Source of the DNA: Ampelomyces quisqualis | Taxonomy: Eukaryota > Ascomycota > Dothideomycetes > Pleosporales > Phaeosphaeriaceae | Assembly (NCBI GenBank): GCA_018398575.1 | Contig: JAGTXZ010000014.1 | Span: 248,001 to 312,000 of the forward strand | Length of the DNA: 64,000 bases | Reading direction: 5' to 3' | Notes under the pieces: generated by a model | Database searches by the model: none | What the model was told of the DNA's origin: nothing | What the model saw: only the letters and a program-made list of their open reading frames with translations | Program-made: the position numbers and the translations under genes | Shown here: positions 53,547 through 64,000 of the stretch, one piece after another | Numbering within the stretch: position 1 is the stretch's first letter | Layout of the letters: each line of letters begins with the position of its first letter

Positions 53547-54430
53547 ACTCACCAGCTCAAGATGATGTAACAACCACTGAAGTCACATTTCCACCGACAC
53601 CAACAACCCAACCATCCACCCCCAAATCAAACATCCAACCCCCATCTATCTCCTCCGCAAACACCCCGACAGAACCAGAGTTGTCGCTCCCATGACGCCG
53701 CAAAACACGCACTGTGACGCTTCTTCACATAATGTTTTAGTCAGGGCAAAAAAATCCACCTTCTCGCACACACACACACACACTTGCACACATGCAACTA
53801 CCCGGTCAACACGGCGACTAATAACGTGTGTGGCTTGTTTGCAGGGAGTGATACAACAACATACACCTGGAATCGTGAGCGCAGTAAAGTCGAGTGAGTA
53901 CTCGTGGCCGGACGTGTAGCGTGCGGGCCCAATCAGTGAAGCGCTGCTAGCCTTGAAATGACGAGGCAAAGGGATTGGTCGATGCGAGTGGTTACAGACC
54001 GTTTGAATTGTCTACGGGGATGCGTGCGGTGGTGGGGGAGAGTGGGTTGTTTTGCGAGGGTAAGCGTGAAGGAAGGTGGTAGAGGGAGTTTGACGATGAG
54101 ATGGCACGGGCGTATGTACTGAATGCTTGTGATTGATGAATGTAACTGCGTAAGAAGCCAGATTCATGTACAGGTTACTGCCTCGTTGATTTTTTGGAGC
54201 GATTCGCATGGCACTGAACTCGGATCAATTGTACCGACAGTATCTAGGTTCCACCGTGACGTAGTCTCCACTCTGGCAACGCGCACTCTGACAAGAACAA
54301 ATTTCGCACGCCCAGCCAAAGACAAATTATTGATAAAAATACAGGGTATCGTTTAGTAGGTCTGTGCAGCTAAGAATATCCAACCACGCCATGCCCGCAC
54401 GCTATGCAATGCAATGCAACAAAAAAGTCA
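53547..54430. other. intergenic with CA repeat
   Basis: A (CA)n microsatellite lies near 53767-53783. No gene recognised; frames here follow the repeat composition. Confidence 0.5.
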
Positions 54431-56756
54431 TCATATCATCGCCGCAGCCGCCATGACAGCAACGACTAGCGTACCAACTGCACTGTTCTGGCCCATCTTC
54501 GGTGCGGCACTCTTACTACCCCCGCCACCGTTCGCGGGCGCTTCAGGCTGATCCTCAGCAGACAGTGCCTTTGCGCCAAAAGGCGTGTAGCCTCCACTAA
54601 TCGAGCTGTTGTGTTTAGTCGAACCAGACACGCACTTCGAATCATCAGAGAAGGCATCCCAGGCTTGTTTCCACGCTGCGTCCGGGTCGAGATAAGTGTC
54701 TGGGGTGTAGAAGATTTTGCAGTCCGAGGCTTCGTAGATGAATTGCAAAGGGGTCGCAGACTTGTCGCCTTTGCGGATTTGGTCCTGGGATTGGACACGC
54801 GATGCGGCGTCGCCTGCGCGGACGGCGATGCGCGGGACGTTGGCGATGGAGGTTACGTCTGTGTCGTCGCTTTTGAAGGTGGTGACGCCGACGCGAGAGG
54901 AAATGTTGAGGAGGTTGCCAGCGTATTCGGGGAAGAGGAACATAGGGACGACTTCGCCACCTTTCGAGCCGGTGACGGTTTGGATGGGTTGGTTGCGAGG
55001 AAGGCCGCCGACAGTGACGGCTTTGACGCCCGCGATGTTCTTGAGTTCTTCGTGGAAGGAAGCACAGGATGAGCCACACAGGGCATCGGTGAACATGACG
55101 ACGTTTTTGGCATCGAAAAGCGATGGGCGCGTTCCGTTGACGAAGTTGAAACCAGTTGGGAGGATAGAGACGCGGTCTGAGCTTGAGTACTACGTCTTGT
55201 TAGTCCATCCATCAAAATGTCTGCAGGGCGGTTCAAGAACCTACGTTGTATCGCATGGTAATCGTCAGTTTGTCATCGTTCAGCTCGATCGGACCATTGA
55301 AATCATCCCAGCTTGCGAAATTTGTGCCATCCGCCTTCCTGAAGTGCCACCACGCCCAGAATCGGTAAATCGAAGTGTTCTCCATCGATTCGCCAGCGGA
55401 TGTCCTGTACTTGCGCGACATATCTGCGTTGTTCCTGATTTCGTCGACCGCCGCGCCAATCTTCAGCCACGGGTCGGATGCTCGATAACGCTGTCCAGAA
55501 AAGGGGTCCAACTCAGGGAAAAGTTGCATGAAAGCGTCCAATAGAAGGTTCGTGTTGCCACCGCCGTTCTCACGCAAATCGATGACAAGTTTGGTCTTCT
55601 TCCGACTCTCACATTGACTGAGGAAGTCTTTGATGGTGGCCTGGAACCCGTTGTTGAAAAGCGTCTCACCGCTTGAGCTAGGGTTGCTGAATGAAATAAT
55701 CTTGAGCACGGCAACGTCTTCGTAACCTTGCCCGTTCAAGAAATATCCGGCAACAGTACCGCTGGCATCTGCAACGACAGCATCAGGGTAGCCACTGCTG
55801 GGAATGATCTGGCGCTTGTTGCGAGTGTGGTAGTCGCCGTGGGGAATGGTCAACACAGGGCCGGGACCACGTGGAGAAACAACGTCGACACCTGCATCCT
55901 TATCTTTGGTGTCCGCGATAGAGGCAGACGCGCCGCTGATTGACCCAGTGCAGAATTTCTGGAAGAAAGACTGGCCGTCGGTAATGCCTGAGAAGCTGAA
56001 GTCGGAGAAAGCAAGATTGCCAATAGTCGCGGTCGTGCCGTTTGCCCATTTGATATCCGTGTTGTTTCCGTCGTACTTGTCTTGCGATGCAAAAGCTCCT
56101 TGGTGCTCGGTGTCGCCCTTGGAGAACATATTGTTCATGCGTCCATCCGAATCAATGTATTGAGAGAACCATGTCGATTTCAAGAATTCATACGGATCCT
56201 GGCCGTTGATTTGCTCAATCGCAGAAACGCGACGGCTTCCCGTAGCCAATGGCGCAATGTCCTCGTGAACATAGAGCTTGGGCAGCGCCTTTCCATCTGA
56301 CGACACAGAAGCAACATTGAACGGACGTACGAAGTCGAAAACCTGGAGAATATCGGGCTGGTAGTTGAAGTGGAAGTTGCCGGTCCGGATTGTGATGTTC
56401 TGAATGGCGAGTTGGACCGCATACTCGCTTTGAAACGAGCCCAGGCTGCTCTTTATTCTGTCGAGTTCCCCTATTATATCAAGCGACCCATATTCCCAAT
56501 CGCTCCCAGGGTTCTTGTACCACACTAGCTCCGACTGGAACTGCCATACTTGTTTCAATTCGTCGATGAGCTGTGAGTTGCCAGAGGTATCGACCGGCAC
56601 CGAGTTCAGGCAGTCGAACGCCGCCTGAGCAGAGATTCCCGATATCGCTCCGGATGAACGGGAAAGGCTGGACGCAACAGCTGCGCAAGGTTGTGATGAT
56701 GACGATTGAGCGGCAACGACGGTCGCCGATGCGACCAAGAGAGCGCTGTTGCGCAT
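54431..56756 (-). CDS. secreted, probably GPI-anchored S41-family peptidase
   Basis: Model: complement(join(54431..55189,55245..56756)), 756 aa, one 55-nt intron. Signal peptide 1-16 (MRNSALLVASATVVAA). The S41 (tail-specific protease) core is seen in KLVIDLRENGGGNTN and, after the intron, DALCGSSCASF, where Ser544 or Ser545 is the likely nucleophile. The C-terminus has a small-residue and Asn/Ser region followed by a hydrophobic tail (GTLVVAVMAAAAMI), typical of a GPI-anchor signal, so the enzyme is expected at the cell surface or wall. Many N-x-S/T sites fit secretion. The large N-terminal half (~20-330) has no domain I recognise; substrate unknown. Confidence 0.88.
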
Positions 56757-57997
56757 CGTGGATGAATGGGCCCTGGGCCCTGGTTAAAGATAGATATGTA
56801 CCACGTACTACTGCAGATACGCAACGAAAGATGCACAAGGAACCGAAACGATGGAACAACAGTGAGAGCAGCAGTCAGAGGGAAAGCGACGTGAAAGGCT
56901 GAAGGCTCAAAGAAAACTAGGAAGGAGGCCCCATTGACGGTAAGAAAGACGCTCCCTAATATAACAACAAGTCAAAGGGTCGCGCAGCGCATCAATGGCA
57001 ACAGCCTGGCTAACCTGAGCCTAGCACGTCAGCCATAAAGGGCCTGCAACAGGCGTCCAAGGCGTGGATTCAGTGGTCCATGCCGCTAAGGCAAGCTCCT
57101 TCAAGCGTGAGGCTGATGCGAGGCATCGCCCAATCACCAAAGTGAAACAAGATGCGATGCCGCTCTGCAGAGGACCTTTCGGCTTGCCCAGCCCCATATT
57201 GCAACAAGCCCGGTTGCGACGGCAAGCGGGCAAGTAAGCGCTCACCCTGAGGTATTGGTGGCTGAGCCGGTGTCGAAAGGGTGGATCAGCAAGAGAAGAC
57301 CTCGACGGCTGCTTGTGGCATTTGTCGGATGGATCTGTCGATCTTGTCCGCTTGACGGATCATGGATGGGAAAAGTTTGGTTCGTCGAGATGGCAGAGGA
57401 AGAGGAGGCGTGTAGCCAAGCTGCTAGCTTCCGCGACTCGGCACAGCCATCGACTCCTTCATGAATCATGGGACTGCTTCTCCGAGAGCGAGCGACTGCT
57501 TACTGTGACCAGGGCTGTCAATGTTGCATGACGCGTCACGCCCTCCCCTGAACTGTACTCCTCCCGTGAACTGAGTAGCGCGGCCCAAGTATAGTCCATC
57601 AGTATGTAACACGGGTAGAGAGACATAGGCCATGTAGGGCACGGTAGTGAAGTGGCCATGTCAGGCTTGCCTATCGTCGCCCTGTTGATGCTGGTCTGGA
57701 CTCTGGTGGTGAGCTGAAGGAGTTGGAGTTCGAAGCTTGGGAATCATAATGGAAATGGAAATTATGACGCTTGGCCCCTTCGGGAAGACTCGGAATCGCG
57801 TCGCGCTGACCTCACATTTGATGTCTCTCCGCCCAGGGCTTCGACATCTAGCCAACCTCGCGCAATACCCGCCAGCCTGCAATATTCCCTCTACATGCAC
57901 GAGTGAAAGACAAAGCTCGTGACACGACAGCCATTGGCGCCGGGAATCACGTGCACAACCGCGGCGGAGAGGGCTTTGACCAATTCTCCCACCCGCC
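56757..57997. other. 1.2-kb intergenic between the S41 peptidase and MIC12 genes
   Basis: Divergent promoter region of two genes. No further gene recognised. An ATTCCATT-type inverted stretch near 57749-57765 (AATGGAAATGGAAATTATG) is AT-rich. Confidence 0.4.
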
Positions 57998-58382
57998 ATG
58001 GGCTTTACTACCGGCTTCGTACGTGCGCCTGCACGGGAAAGAGACCCTGCTAATGCTTTGTCAGCTCGGAGGCGTGACGCTCACTTCCGGCATCCTCTAC
58101 CTCACGGTTGCGATGCACACCCAAAACCGCGTGCAACAAGCGGCACTCTTACGACAGCAGCGCCAGGTCCTCACCGAGTTCTACGAGCCCAAGAAGCCCG
58201 AGCCCGAACCTGCGCCGCGGGCGGTGCCAGTCGGGCTGGTGGAGATGGCCAAGGACAGGTGGAACAGGAGTCTGGAGGAGAGCGTGCGCAGAATGTACAC
58301 GACGGACTGGAGGAAAGTCAGGGAAGATGCAGAGGATAGGGCAACTGCTCTTGCGGAGCGCATCAGGCAACAGACCAAGTGA
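57998..58382 (+). CDS. MIC12: MICOS complex subunit MIC12 (AIM5)
   Basis: A subunit of the mitochondrial contact site and cristae organising system in the inner membrane. Model: join(57998..58018,58065..58382), 112 aa, one 46-nt intron. The first exon encodes only MGFTTGF; splicing joins it to LGGVTLTSGILYLTVAM, giving the family's N-terminal GFTTGFLGGVTLT motif and a single membrane segment (~8-25). The rest is a helical, charged intermembrane-space part (QAALLRQQRQVL, VEMAKDRWNRSLEESVRRM). Without splicing the frame has a wrong N-terminus, so the seven-codon exon is important. Confidence 0.88.
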
Positions 58383-58727
58383 GCGTGGCGGGACGTCGGA
58401 GCACGTGCATTCGACGATGCCCTTCTTGCGACAACACCACTTGGAGAGTTTGCGATAGAAAAATGTGTGAATCCCAGGGTTTGCCCACCATACGGTTGCT
58501 TCTTCCAGCATTCCCCTGACCAGAGAGGTGCGCGGGTGTCCGCTTGTCGCAGCCCCACACTTTCATTGCGTCGCGCCTTTCACCTCTCGCTATTGTTGTG
58601 ATTGTGCGTGCGTCTGTGGTCACGTGGCAACGCTTCTGCCTGCTGATCTAATCTGTCCTCGTTGCAGCACACACCCGAGCCCCTCGCTCCTCGGTCCTCA
58701 CTTTCGCCTACACCAACTTGGACGACC
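58383..58727. other. promoter of the 1086-aa gene
   Basis: 345 bp between MIC12 and the next gene in the same direction. C/T-rich leader ends in GACCATGG at the start. No other feature seen. Confidence 0.4.
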
Positions 58728-61700
58728 ATGGCCTCTTTTGGCAAGGTCCTCAGTCTGCTCGACGACCGCTATCTCAACCTGCAGGACGTCTTCGGCAATG
58801 TCGAGCCACTGCCGAAACTCGTCCCGCATGATGACTACAAGCAAACCATACTGGTGTACCGCATGGATGCCGACCATGAGCTGTTCATGGGCCTCCTCCA
58901 GGACTTTACGGCGCGCATGTCGCACCAGCTAAGCAAAGAGCTGTGGAGCTGGTGGGTGCAGTGGGAGGTAGACAACAGCAGTGTCTCTGCACGATCGCCG
59001 AAGAAGCCTCGACTACACATCGATACTGCGCCCCAAGGACAACAGCCACAACACCGCGCGCCAGCTATCACCGTGTTCGAGCGAGCCGTAATCAATCCAG
59101 CACTCATGAAAGAAGACGACATGCTGAGGTGTCTCGTCGACATAGTACAAGCACCCAGCACCATCGTGCCCAATTACATTGAATTCCTCTACCGCTGGGT
59201 CGACTACTACGAAGGCGATGGCAAGGCTCTCAAAGCTGCACTGAAATGTGAGATCCCTAGCTTGTGGGACTTTGAGTACCATCCTTTTTTGATGCCAGAG
59301 CAAGTCAAGGAAAAGATCGAGGAGCACAGTGTAGTGGCAGAGGAATTGAGGAAGGCGATGACTGAAAAGGATCAGACTGGCACTGTCGACGTCCGGCGGA
59401 TCAGCAGCGCGATAGAGCTCACTCAAGGCCCGCCAACCATGAGAATGCGCGAGAAACCTGACATAGCAGCATTCGAGCGCCAGCTGGCAGAAAGCGAGCG
59501 CCTACAGTACCGCGAAGTCAAGTACGGCATTCAACCCCAGGACCTTCATCGACCCGTCCCCCCGCTCATCAACATCCCACCAGACCCAAAAAAGCGTGTC
59601 AAGTACTATGCTGCTTGCTTTAGATCACGTCAGCGTGCCGTTGTTCATCTCCTCGAAGCCGGCGTCACCATGGCGCAAATTAACAGCTACGTGAAGAATC
59701 AACCCAAGCTTGTAATCGACACGCCGGTGAGCAATCCGAGCGATCAGACAGGATTGCGACACTACCACAAGGATGCTGAGGCTGCGCAAGACCACCATGT
59801 CTTGAACCAGACAGCTCGACTTCAAAGGGAGAAGCACGTAGAGATCGCCATCAGCACTAAATTGGCCATGGAGGCGCAGCTTGCTGCTGCTAGTGGCGAG
59901 TCTGAGGGCAGTTCAGGTGTGGCCTTTATCCCTCCTACACCTTCATATGCTCGCCCGGCCAGCATGTCAGTAGCCATGATGGATCGTCTCCATGCAGCGA
60001 AAGAGACGGCTGCGGGGGAGCGCAAGATCAACTTCGTGCCCGGCCCTCTTGTTGGGAAGATGAAGAGCAGGCTGTTTGAGAACGCAAGAGACCGACGATT
60101 CATGCAAGCATCATATTCTTCGGGCAAGACCTTGTACAATGCGACAAAAACAATCGAGGATTCTGAAAGCGATGGCATGAGTGGGAGCGATCTGGACGAG
60201 GGCTCAGATGATGACAACGAAGACAACGATGGTTCAAGACCCAGTGCTGCTGCAGGACCAGTACATCCCACTGGACCGTCCAATGGACCTACAGCAAGTG
60301 GTCAAGCCCACAACACCTCGAACACTTTGGGACAACCTGTTGCAATGAGCCCTGGACAAATGGCGAGGGTCGAGGAGTATCTACGCAACCTGACCCCCGA
60401 GCAAGCGGCGCGCTTAATACCAGTGATGGACCACGCAAGGCGTCAGGCTCTTGTGAACTCACTCACGACGCATCCTCTACTACCTCAAGTGTTGGCGCAG
60501 CACAATGCGGCCAGTAGTACTAGAAACCAATCGCTGCCACCTCAACCTCCACCAGCTGTGTCAGGTACAGTCTCCAGCGCAGGTACAGTCTCCAGCGCAG
60601 GTACAGTCTCCAGCGCAGGTACAGTCTCCAGCACAGGTCCGTCCAGAACTGCGCCTACACCGTTTTTACCACCGGCACCAGTTCGATTGCCAACTGTAGC
60701 TGTCGCGCCTGGTCCACACCAACCTACATTACCATTCATGCCTCCACCGGCTCGCCCACCACATGCTATCGCGCCCTCGGCTTCAGGAACAAGCGGACAG
60801 ACGTATAGTCAAATTCAGGCAAGCTCCCAGTCTCACCAACATCCAGTCGGCTTTGCAAACAGGCCTCCGAATCCACCAGCAGGGTTCTCGAGCTTTTCGT
60901 ACGGCCAGGGCATGCAGCAAACGCCAAATACTTCGAGTGCACCCTCACAACCTCCACAGGTCTCGAGACCGCAACAAGTTGTTGGACCGATTGCACCGAT
61001 GCCTCGCCTTCCTCAGCTCCCAGCCTTGCCTAATGCGCCTAGTCAAGCTGGCCCAGTTCTTCCACAACGACCTCAACTCAGCACCCAGGGTCTTCCAGGT
61101 GGTATCCAACAGTCTTCCACTGTGCCTCCCCCTCCCGCCCTCGGGCGTACATTCAACATGGAGCACTTCCTCGCCCTCCAGCGCCAACACCAACAACAAC
61201 AGAACGCACTCACCCTCCAACAACGCATCGAAGAAGAAGAAGAACTGCGAAGCTTACCCGAACAACTATCCCACCCCGCTGCGCTCGTCGCCCTGCGTAA
61301 AGCCCAGAGGCAACGTGTTGCAAGTACCATGGCAAAAGGATACACACATGCCCACGCCCACGCCCAACGTCTACCAAGTCCCTACGCGACCATGCCCACC
61401 ATACAACAACACGCACCACCACCACCACCACCACAACCCTCCGTCCCAATCCAGATATACTTCCCCTCCATCGTCCTCACCTCCCCGCACTCCACCCCCA
61501 CCGACGCCCTCCTCCTAGGCTCCTTCGTCCCCTCCACTTCCTCCATTTCACTCACGTCAGCGCTCTTCCTCCCCGTCTCCGTCTGGCACAACCAGCTGCG
61601 CAAAGTCCAGCAGCGCCGCTTCGCTGTCGTCGAAGCGTATCCGCCCGACGCTGCCGCGCATGCCGCGGCGTACGATAAGTTGGGGGTTGCGTTGGGGTTT

Positions 61701-61988
61701 GTGGGCGAGGGGGATGGCAGGGAGGAAGGGGTTACGAAGAGGTGGAGGGCGAGTGGGGGGCCGATGAGAGGGGGTGGGAGGGGGGCGGTGTGGGAGGGGT
61801 GGGGGGTGAGGATTGATGGGGTGGTTGGGTTGGGGAGGGGGGAGAGGGGGGGACGGGAGGTGAGGGAGGGGGGTGTAGATGGGGATGGGGATGGGGATGG
61901 GGATGAGGAGGGGGTAGGGGACAGGATGAAGGAGTTGGAGGAATTGATGGCCGAGGAGGAGGAGATGGGCATGGATATGGAGGAGTGA
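58728..61988 (+). CDS. large hypothetical protein, low-complexity C-terminal half
   Basis: 1086 aa, one exon from ACCATGG at 58728; an in-frame ATG at 58662 would add 22 residues. The N-terminal ~400 aa look folded and mostly helical (FGKVLSLLDDRYLNLQDVFG, ELWSWWVQWEVDN, YIEFLYRWVDYYEGDGKALK, then AEELRKAMTEKD). Next come an acidic stretch (SDLDEGSDDDNEDNDGS, ~505), four 6-residue VSSAGT repeats, ~300 residues of Pro/Gln/Ser, a His-rich segment, and a Gly/Arg then Asp/Glu-rich end (RMKELEELMAEEEE). The layout suggests a nuclear or transcription-related protein, but I do not recognise the family. The coding strand switches from C-rich to G-rich near 61.7 kb. Confidence 0.75.
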   Translation: MASFGKVLSLLDDRYLNLQDVFGNVEPLPKLVPHDDYKQTILVYRMDADHELFMGLLQDFTARMSHQLSKELWSWWVQWEVDNSSVSARSPKKPRLHIDTAPQGQQPQHRAPAITVFERAVINPALMKEDDMLRCLVDIVQAPSTIVPNYIEFLYRWVDYYEGDGKALKAALKCEIPSLWDFEYHPFLMPEQVKEKIEEHSVVAEELRKAMTEKDQTGTVDVRRISSAIELTQGPPTMRMREKPDIAAFERQLAESERLQYREVKYGIQPQDLHRPVPPLINIPPDPKKRVKYYAACFRSRQRAVVHLLEAGVTMAQINSYVKNQPKLVIDTPVSNPSDQTGLRHYHKDAEAAQDHHVLNQTARLQREKHVEIAISTKLAMEAQLAAASGESEGSSGVAFIPPTPSYARPASMSVAMMDRLHAAKETAAGERKINFVPGPLVGKMKSRLFENARDRRFMQASYSSGKTLYNATKTIEDSESDGMSGSDLDEGSDDDNEDNDGSRPSAAAGPVHPTGPSNGPTASGQAHNTSNTLGQPVAMSPGQMARVEEYLRNLTPEQAARLIPVMDHARRQALVNSLTTHPLLPQVLAQHNAASSTRNQSLPPQPPPAVSGTVSSAGTVSSAGTVSSAGTVSSTGPSRTAPTPFLPPAPVRLPTVAVAPGPHQPTLPFMPPPARPPHAIAPSASGTSGQTYSQIQASSQSHQHPVGFANRPPNPPAGFSSFSYGQGMQQTPNTSSAPSQPPQVSRPQQVVGPIAPMPRLPQLPALPNAPSQAGPVLPQRPQLSTQGLPGGIQQSSTVPPPPALGRTFNMEHFLALQRQHQQQQNALTLQQRIEEEEELRSLPEQLSHPAALVALRKAQRQRVASTMAKGYTHAHAHAQRLPSPYATMPTIQQHAPPPPPPQPSVPIQIYFPSIVLTSPHSTPTDALLLGSFVPSTSSISLTSALFLPVSVWHNQLRKVQQRRFAVVEAYPPDAAAHAAAYDKLGVALGFVGEGDGREEGVTKRWRASGGPMRGGGRGAVWEGWGVRIDGVVGLGRGERGGREVREGGVDGDGDGDGDEEGVGDRMKELEELMAEEEEMGMDMEE
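60563..60634 (+). repeat. 18-bp minisatellite, four units, in frame
   Basis: Four units of AGGTACAGTCTCCAGCGC (the last with one change), encoding GTVSSA repeats. The unit is a multiple of three, so copy-number change keeps the frame. Confidence 0.92.
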
Positions 61989-62201
61989 GAAGGTCGATAA
62001 CGAATTCGTCGCTGTGCTGGAGATGGACAAGGAAAGCTGGCCATGCGGTGGACTGGGCATATTTTGGGAACAACTCCATTCGATGATCAACATGTACACG
62101 GAAAAAGCACTACGGCTTCCCAGCGCCCACATGACATGTCGCACGCTGCAAGGTATTCCAACAAAATACCTCCTCTTTCTTTCTATACCTGCTCAACACA
62201 C

Positions 62202-64000
62202 TTATTTATTCACCTCGCTGTCCCTCCCGACCACCGGATTCTCGCCCTTGGGATACACTGAATCGCTCTCCAACAACTCATCCGGCTTATCTGCATCCAA
62301 TCTATTCAGCATGATTCCCAACTCAAACATGTTCGCACAAGCTTCTTGATCCTTGTCCGCACGAGAAGGAGGTTCAGACTTACCATGTCTAGCATACAAA
62401 TGATATTCTTCATCCGCATACTTGCCCACGCGGCCAGCCTCGACCTCCTTGCGCGTCAAGCCGAGTTTGTTTTTTGGCAGGCCCATGGACGCGAGGAACG
62501 AGACCGAGTTGTTCCATTCGTTTTCTTTGCGTGTGTTGCTCCAATGCAGTTCTTCGGCCATGATGTCGATGACTTGCGGGAGTGCTTCGAGGGTCGCTTG
62601 TGCGTTCAAAAAGGCAAGACGCATGCGGCGTGCGAGCACGTCGGTCGCCGTCTGCGCGTACTCGTGGCGCACGCAGTACCGGACTTCGCCGTCAATGTAG
62701 GGGTACAGACCGGATATTTTCTTGCCGCGCACGGGGAAGCGTTGCTCCGTGGGCGAAGAGAGTGCGGCGACGGTCCAGGCGCGGTCGCCGTAGGCTTGGC
62801 AGAGGTATTTGGCGACGTCTATTTCAATGCCGTAGTGTTGGATTAGATTGATGAAGAGCGTCTTGGAGTAGCCGTGGGCGCCGACGAGGCGAACGCGGTG
62901 GGTTTGGCACGTTCCGTCGAGAGGGGCCTCGTCTTTGACTTGAGTTCCGCTGATGAGGGTGGCGTCAGTGAGGGAGCTGGTCTTCAAGCCGAACTCCTTG
63001 ATCGCCTCGTCAACAGTCTCCTCAGCCATCTGTCGGTAAGTAGTCCACTTGCCACCAGAGCACGTCAGGAGACCAGAAGGAGAGGTGGTGACAAGATGGT
63101 TACGGACGAGACCTTCGGTCTTGGGTGCGTTGGGATCCTTCACAAGCGGGCGAATTCCAGACCATGCAGCGAGGACATCGCCTCGCCTCACGTTGATCTC
63201 AGGTTGCAGGTAGCGCTTGACTTCCTTGAGGATCCAGTCGATCTCGTCTTCACCAGCGATAGGGTTCTGTTTGATCTCGCATGCAGTGTCGGTGGTTCCA
63301 GCGATTGTGTTGCCTTGCCATGGAAGGAAAAAGATCACGCGGCCATCAGAGGTGTTGGGGTCGATAAGACCCATGTTCGCAGGGCTGTAGAATCCAGGAA
63401 GAATGACGTGAACGCCGGAGCTGGGTGCAACAATCTCTTCGACCGTCTGGTCGTCCATCTTTCGGATGGAATCGGTGAATGGTCCAGTAGCGTTGATGAT
63501 GCCTTTTGCCTTGATCTTGAATTCCTCAGGCTTCTTGCCGTCCATCTCAGCAACGCAATCTTTGGCAGTCGCACCGCAGAGTCGTCCATTGGCATCTTTC
63601 TCTAGGCCAGTGATTTCAAGATGGCTGACGACGGTCGCCCCGTAAAGCGCGGCAGTCATAGCAAGTGAAACATTCATGCGGGAGTCGTTGTGTGCACCAT
63701 CTATTACTGTCAGTTGCGTACTTCACCCAACCACACCGAACGCACCGTAGTATACCAGAGCTCCGACCAAGCCGTCCTTCTTCAACATGGGGAAGGCGTC
63801 CAGGGCCTTGCTCTTGGTCAAAAAGTACGAGCTCTCAATGTTCTCAGATCCAGCGAGGAAATCATAGAACTTTGTCCCAGCCCAAAAGTATGGAGCCTGC
63901 CACCACTTCTGGAGGGGGATCATGATCGGGAGCCATTGTGACAGGTGGGGAGCGGTGTCCAAGAAGTATCGACGTTCGCGGAGGGCTTCGACAACGAGCG
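62202..64000 (-). CDS. GUT2: mitochondrial FAD-dependent glycerol-3-phosphate dehydrogenase, N-terminus outside window
   Basis: Oxidises glycerol-3-phosphate to dihydroxyacetone phosphate and passes electrons to ubiquinone at the outer face of the inner mitochondrial membrane; needed for glycerol use and the G3P shuttle. Model: complement(join(62202..63700,63746..>64000)), with a 45-nt intron. The first visible exon reads EALRERRYFLDTAPHLSQW and PLQKWWQAPYFWAGTK. Across the intron, LVYYDGAHNDSRMNV forms the conserved DGxxxDxR motif. Later come KGIINATGPFTDSIR, GTTDT, SGIRPLV and SGGKWTTYRQMAEE. The C-terminal domain is complete, ending at a TAA. The FAD-binding N-terminus and targeting peptide lie beyond base 64000. 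Confidence 0.95.

Noticed and set aside
54738..55544. 268-codon plus-strand frame
   Set aside because: Antisense shadow of the S41 peptidase gene, which has a signal peptide, S41 motifs and a valid intron.
61382..62144. Minus-strand Pro/Ser-rich frames of 195-220 codons
   Set aside because: Complement of the G-rich end of the 1086-aa gene; a pure composition effect.
1..64000. CRISPR arrays, bacterial operons, riboswitches or ribosome-binding sites
   Set aside because: None seen; the gene structures are those of a fungal nuclear genome.

Overview
The window is nuclear DNA of a filamentous ascomycete (Pezizomycotina, most likely a Dothideomycete). Genes have short 45-100 nt GT-AG introns with CTAAC/CTGAC-type branch sites. 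The orthologues fit: FlbA-type RGS protein, Aurora kinase of the DFGYS type, MIC12, and a UPF0662/DUF2408 protein. A 15 kb AT-rich block carries a repeat-induced point mutation (RIP)-like footprint. Coordinates given as joins are my manual splice models.

Layout. 1-12.8 kb is a dense housekeeping block: ALG11 (5' truncated by the window), ribosomal P1, the DUF2408 protein, a very small SET-domain protein, TRAPPC13 and a 1103-aa DENN protein, with a small hAT-like element at 7.6-8.0 kb. 13.7 kb holds a tRNA-Leu(CAG) gene whose T-loop is split by a 56-nt insertion that looks exactly like a spliceosomal intron. 14.6 kb encodes a 97-aa secreted protein beside the repeat block. 15.4-30.4 kb is mutated repeat DNA: a Gypsy chromovirus (6993 bp, two 280-bp LTRs, plus strand) sitting inside a Helitron (minus strand). 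30.4-33.2 kb is transitional and holds a decayed gene plus a 23-bp-phased CCAAT array. From 33.2 kb the window returns to genes: a hypothetical protein, an aldo/keto reductase, CHK1, FlbA, a second copy of the hAT-like element, two hypothetical proteins, phosphopantothenoylcysteine decarboxylase, Aurora kinase, a small secreted protein candidate, a GPI-anchored S41 peptidase, MIC12, a 1086-aa low-complexity protein, and GUT2 running off the right edge.

The genes do not form one pathway. Secretory-pathway functions (ALG11 N-glycan assembly, TRAPPC13, DENN) cluster at the left. Cell-cycle and signalling kinases with the RGS protein lie in the middle and right. Mitochondrial genes (MIC12, GUT2) lie at the right end. 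RPP1 and the DUF2408 gene, and the SET gene and TRAPPC13, are head-to-head pairs that share promoters.

The most unusual observations are the tRNA-Leu with a spliceosomal-type intron inside its T-loop and B box, and the strict YCR/YGR trinucleotide context of the mutational footprint in the repeat block.
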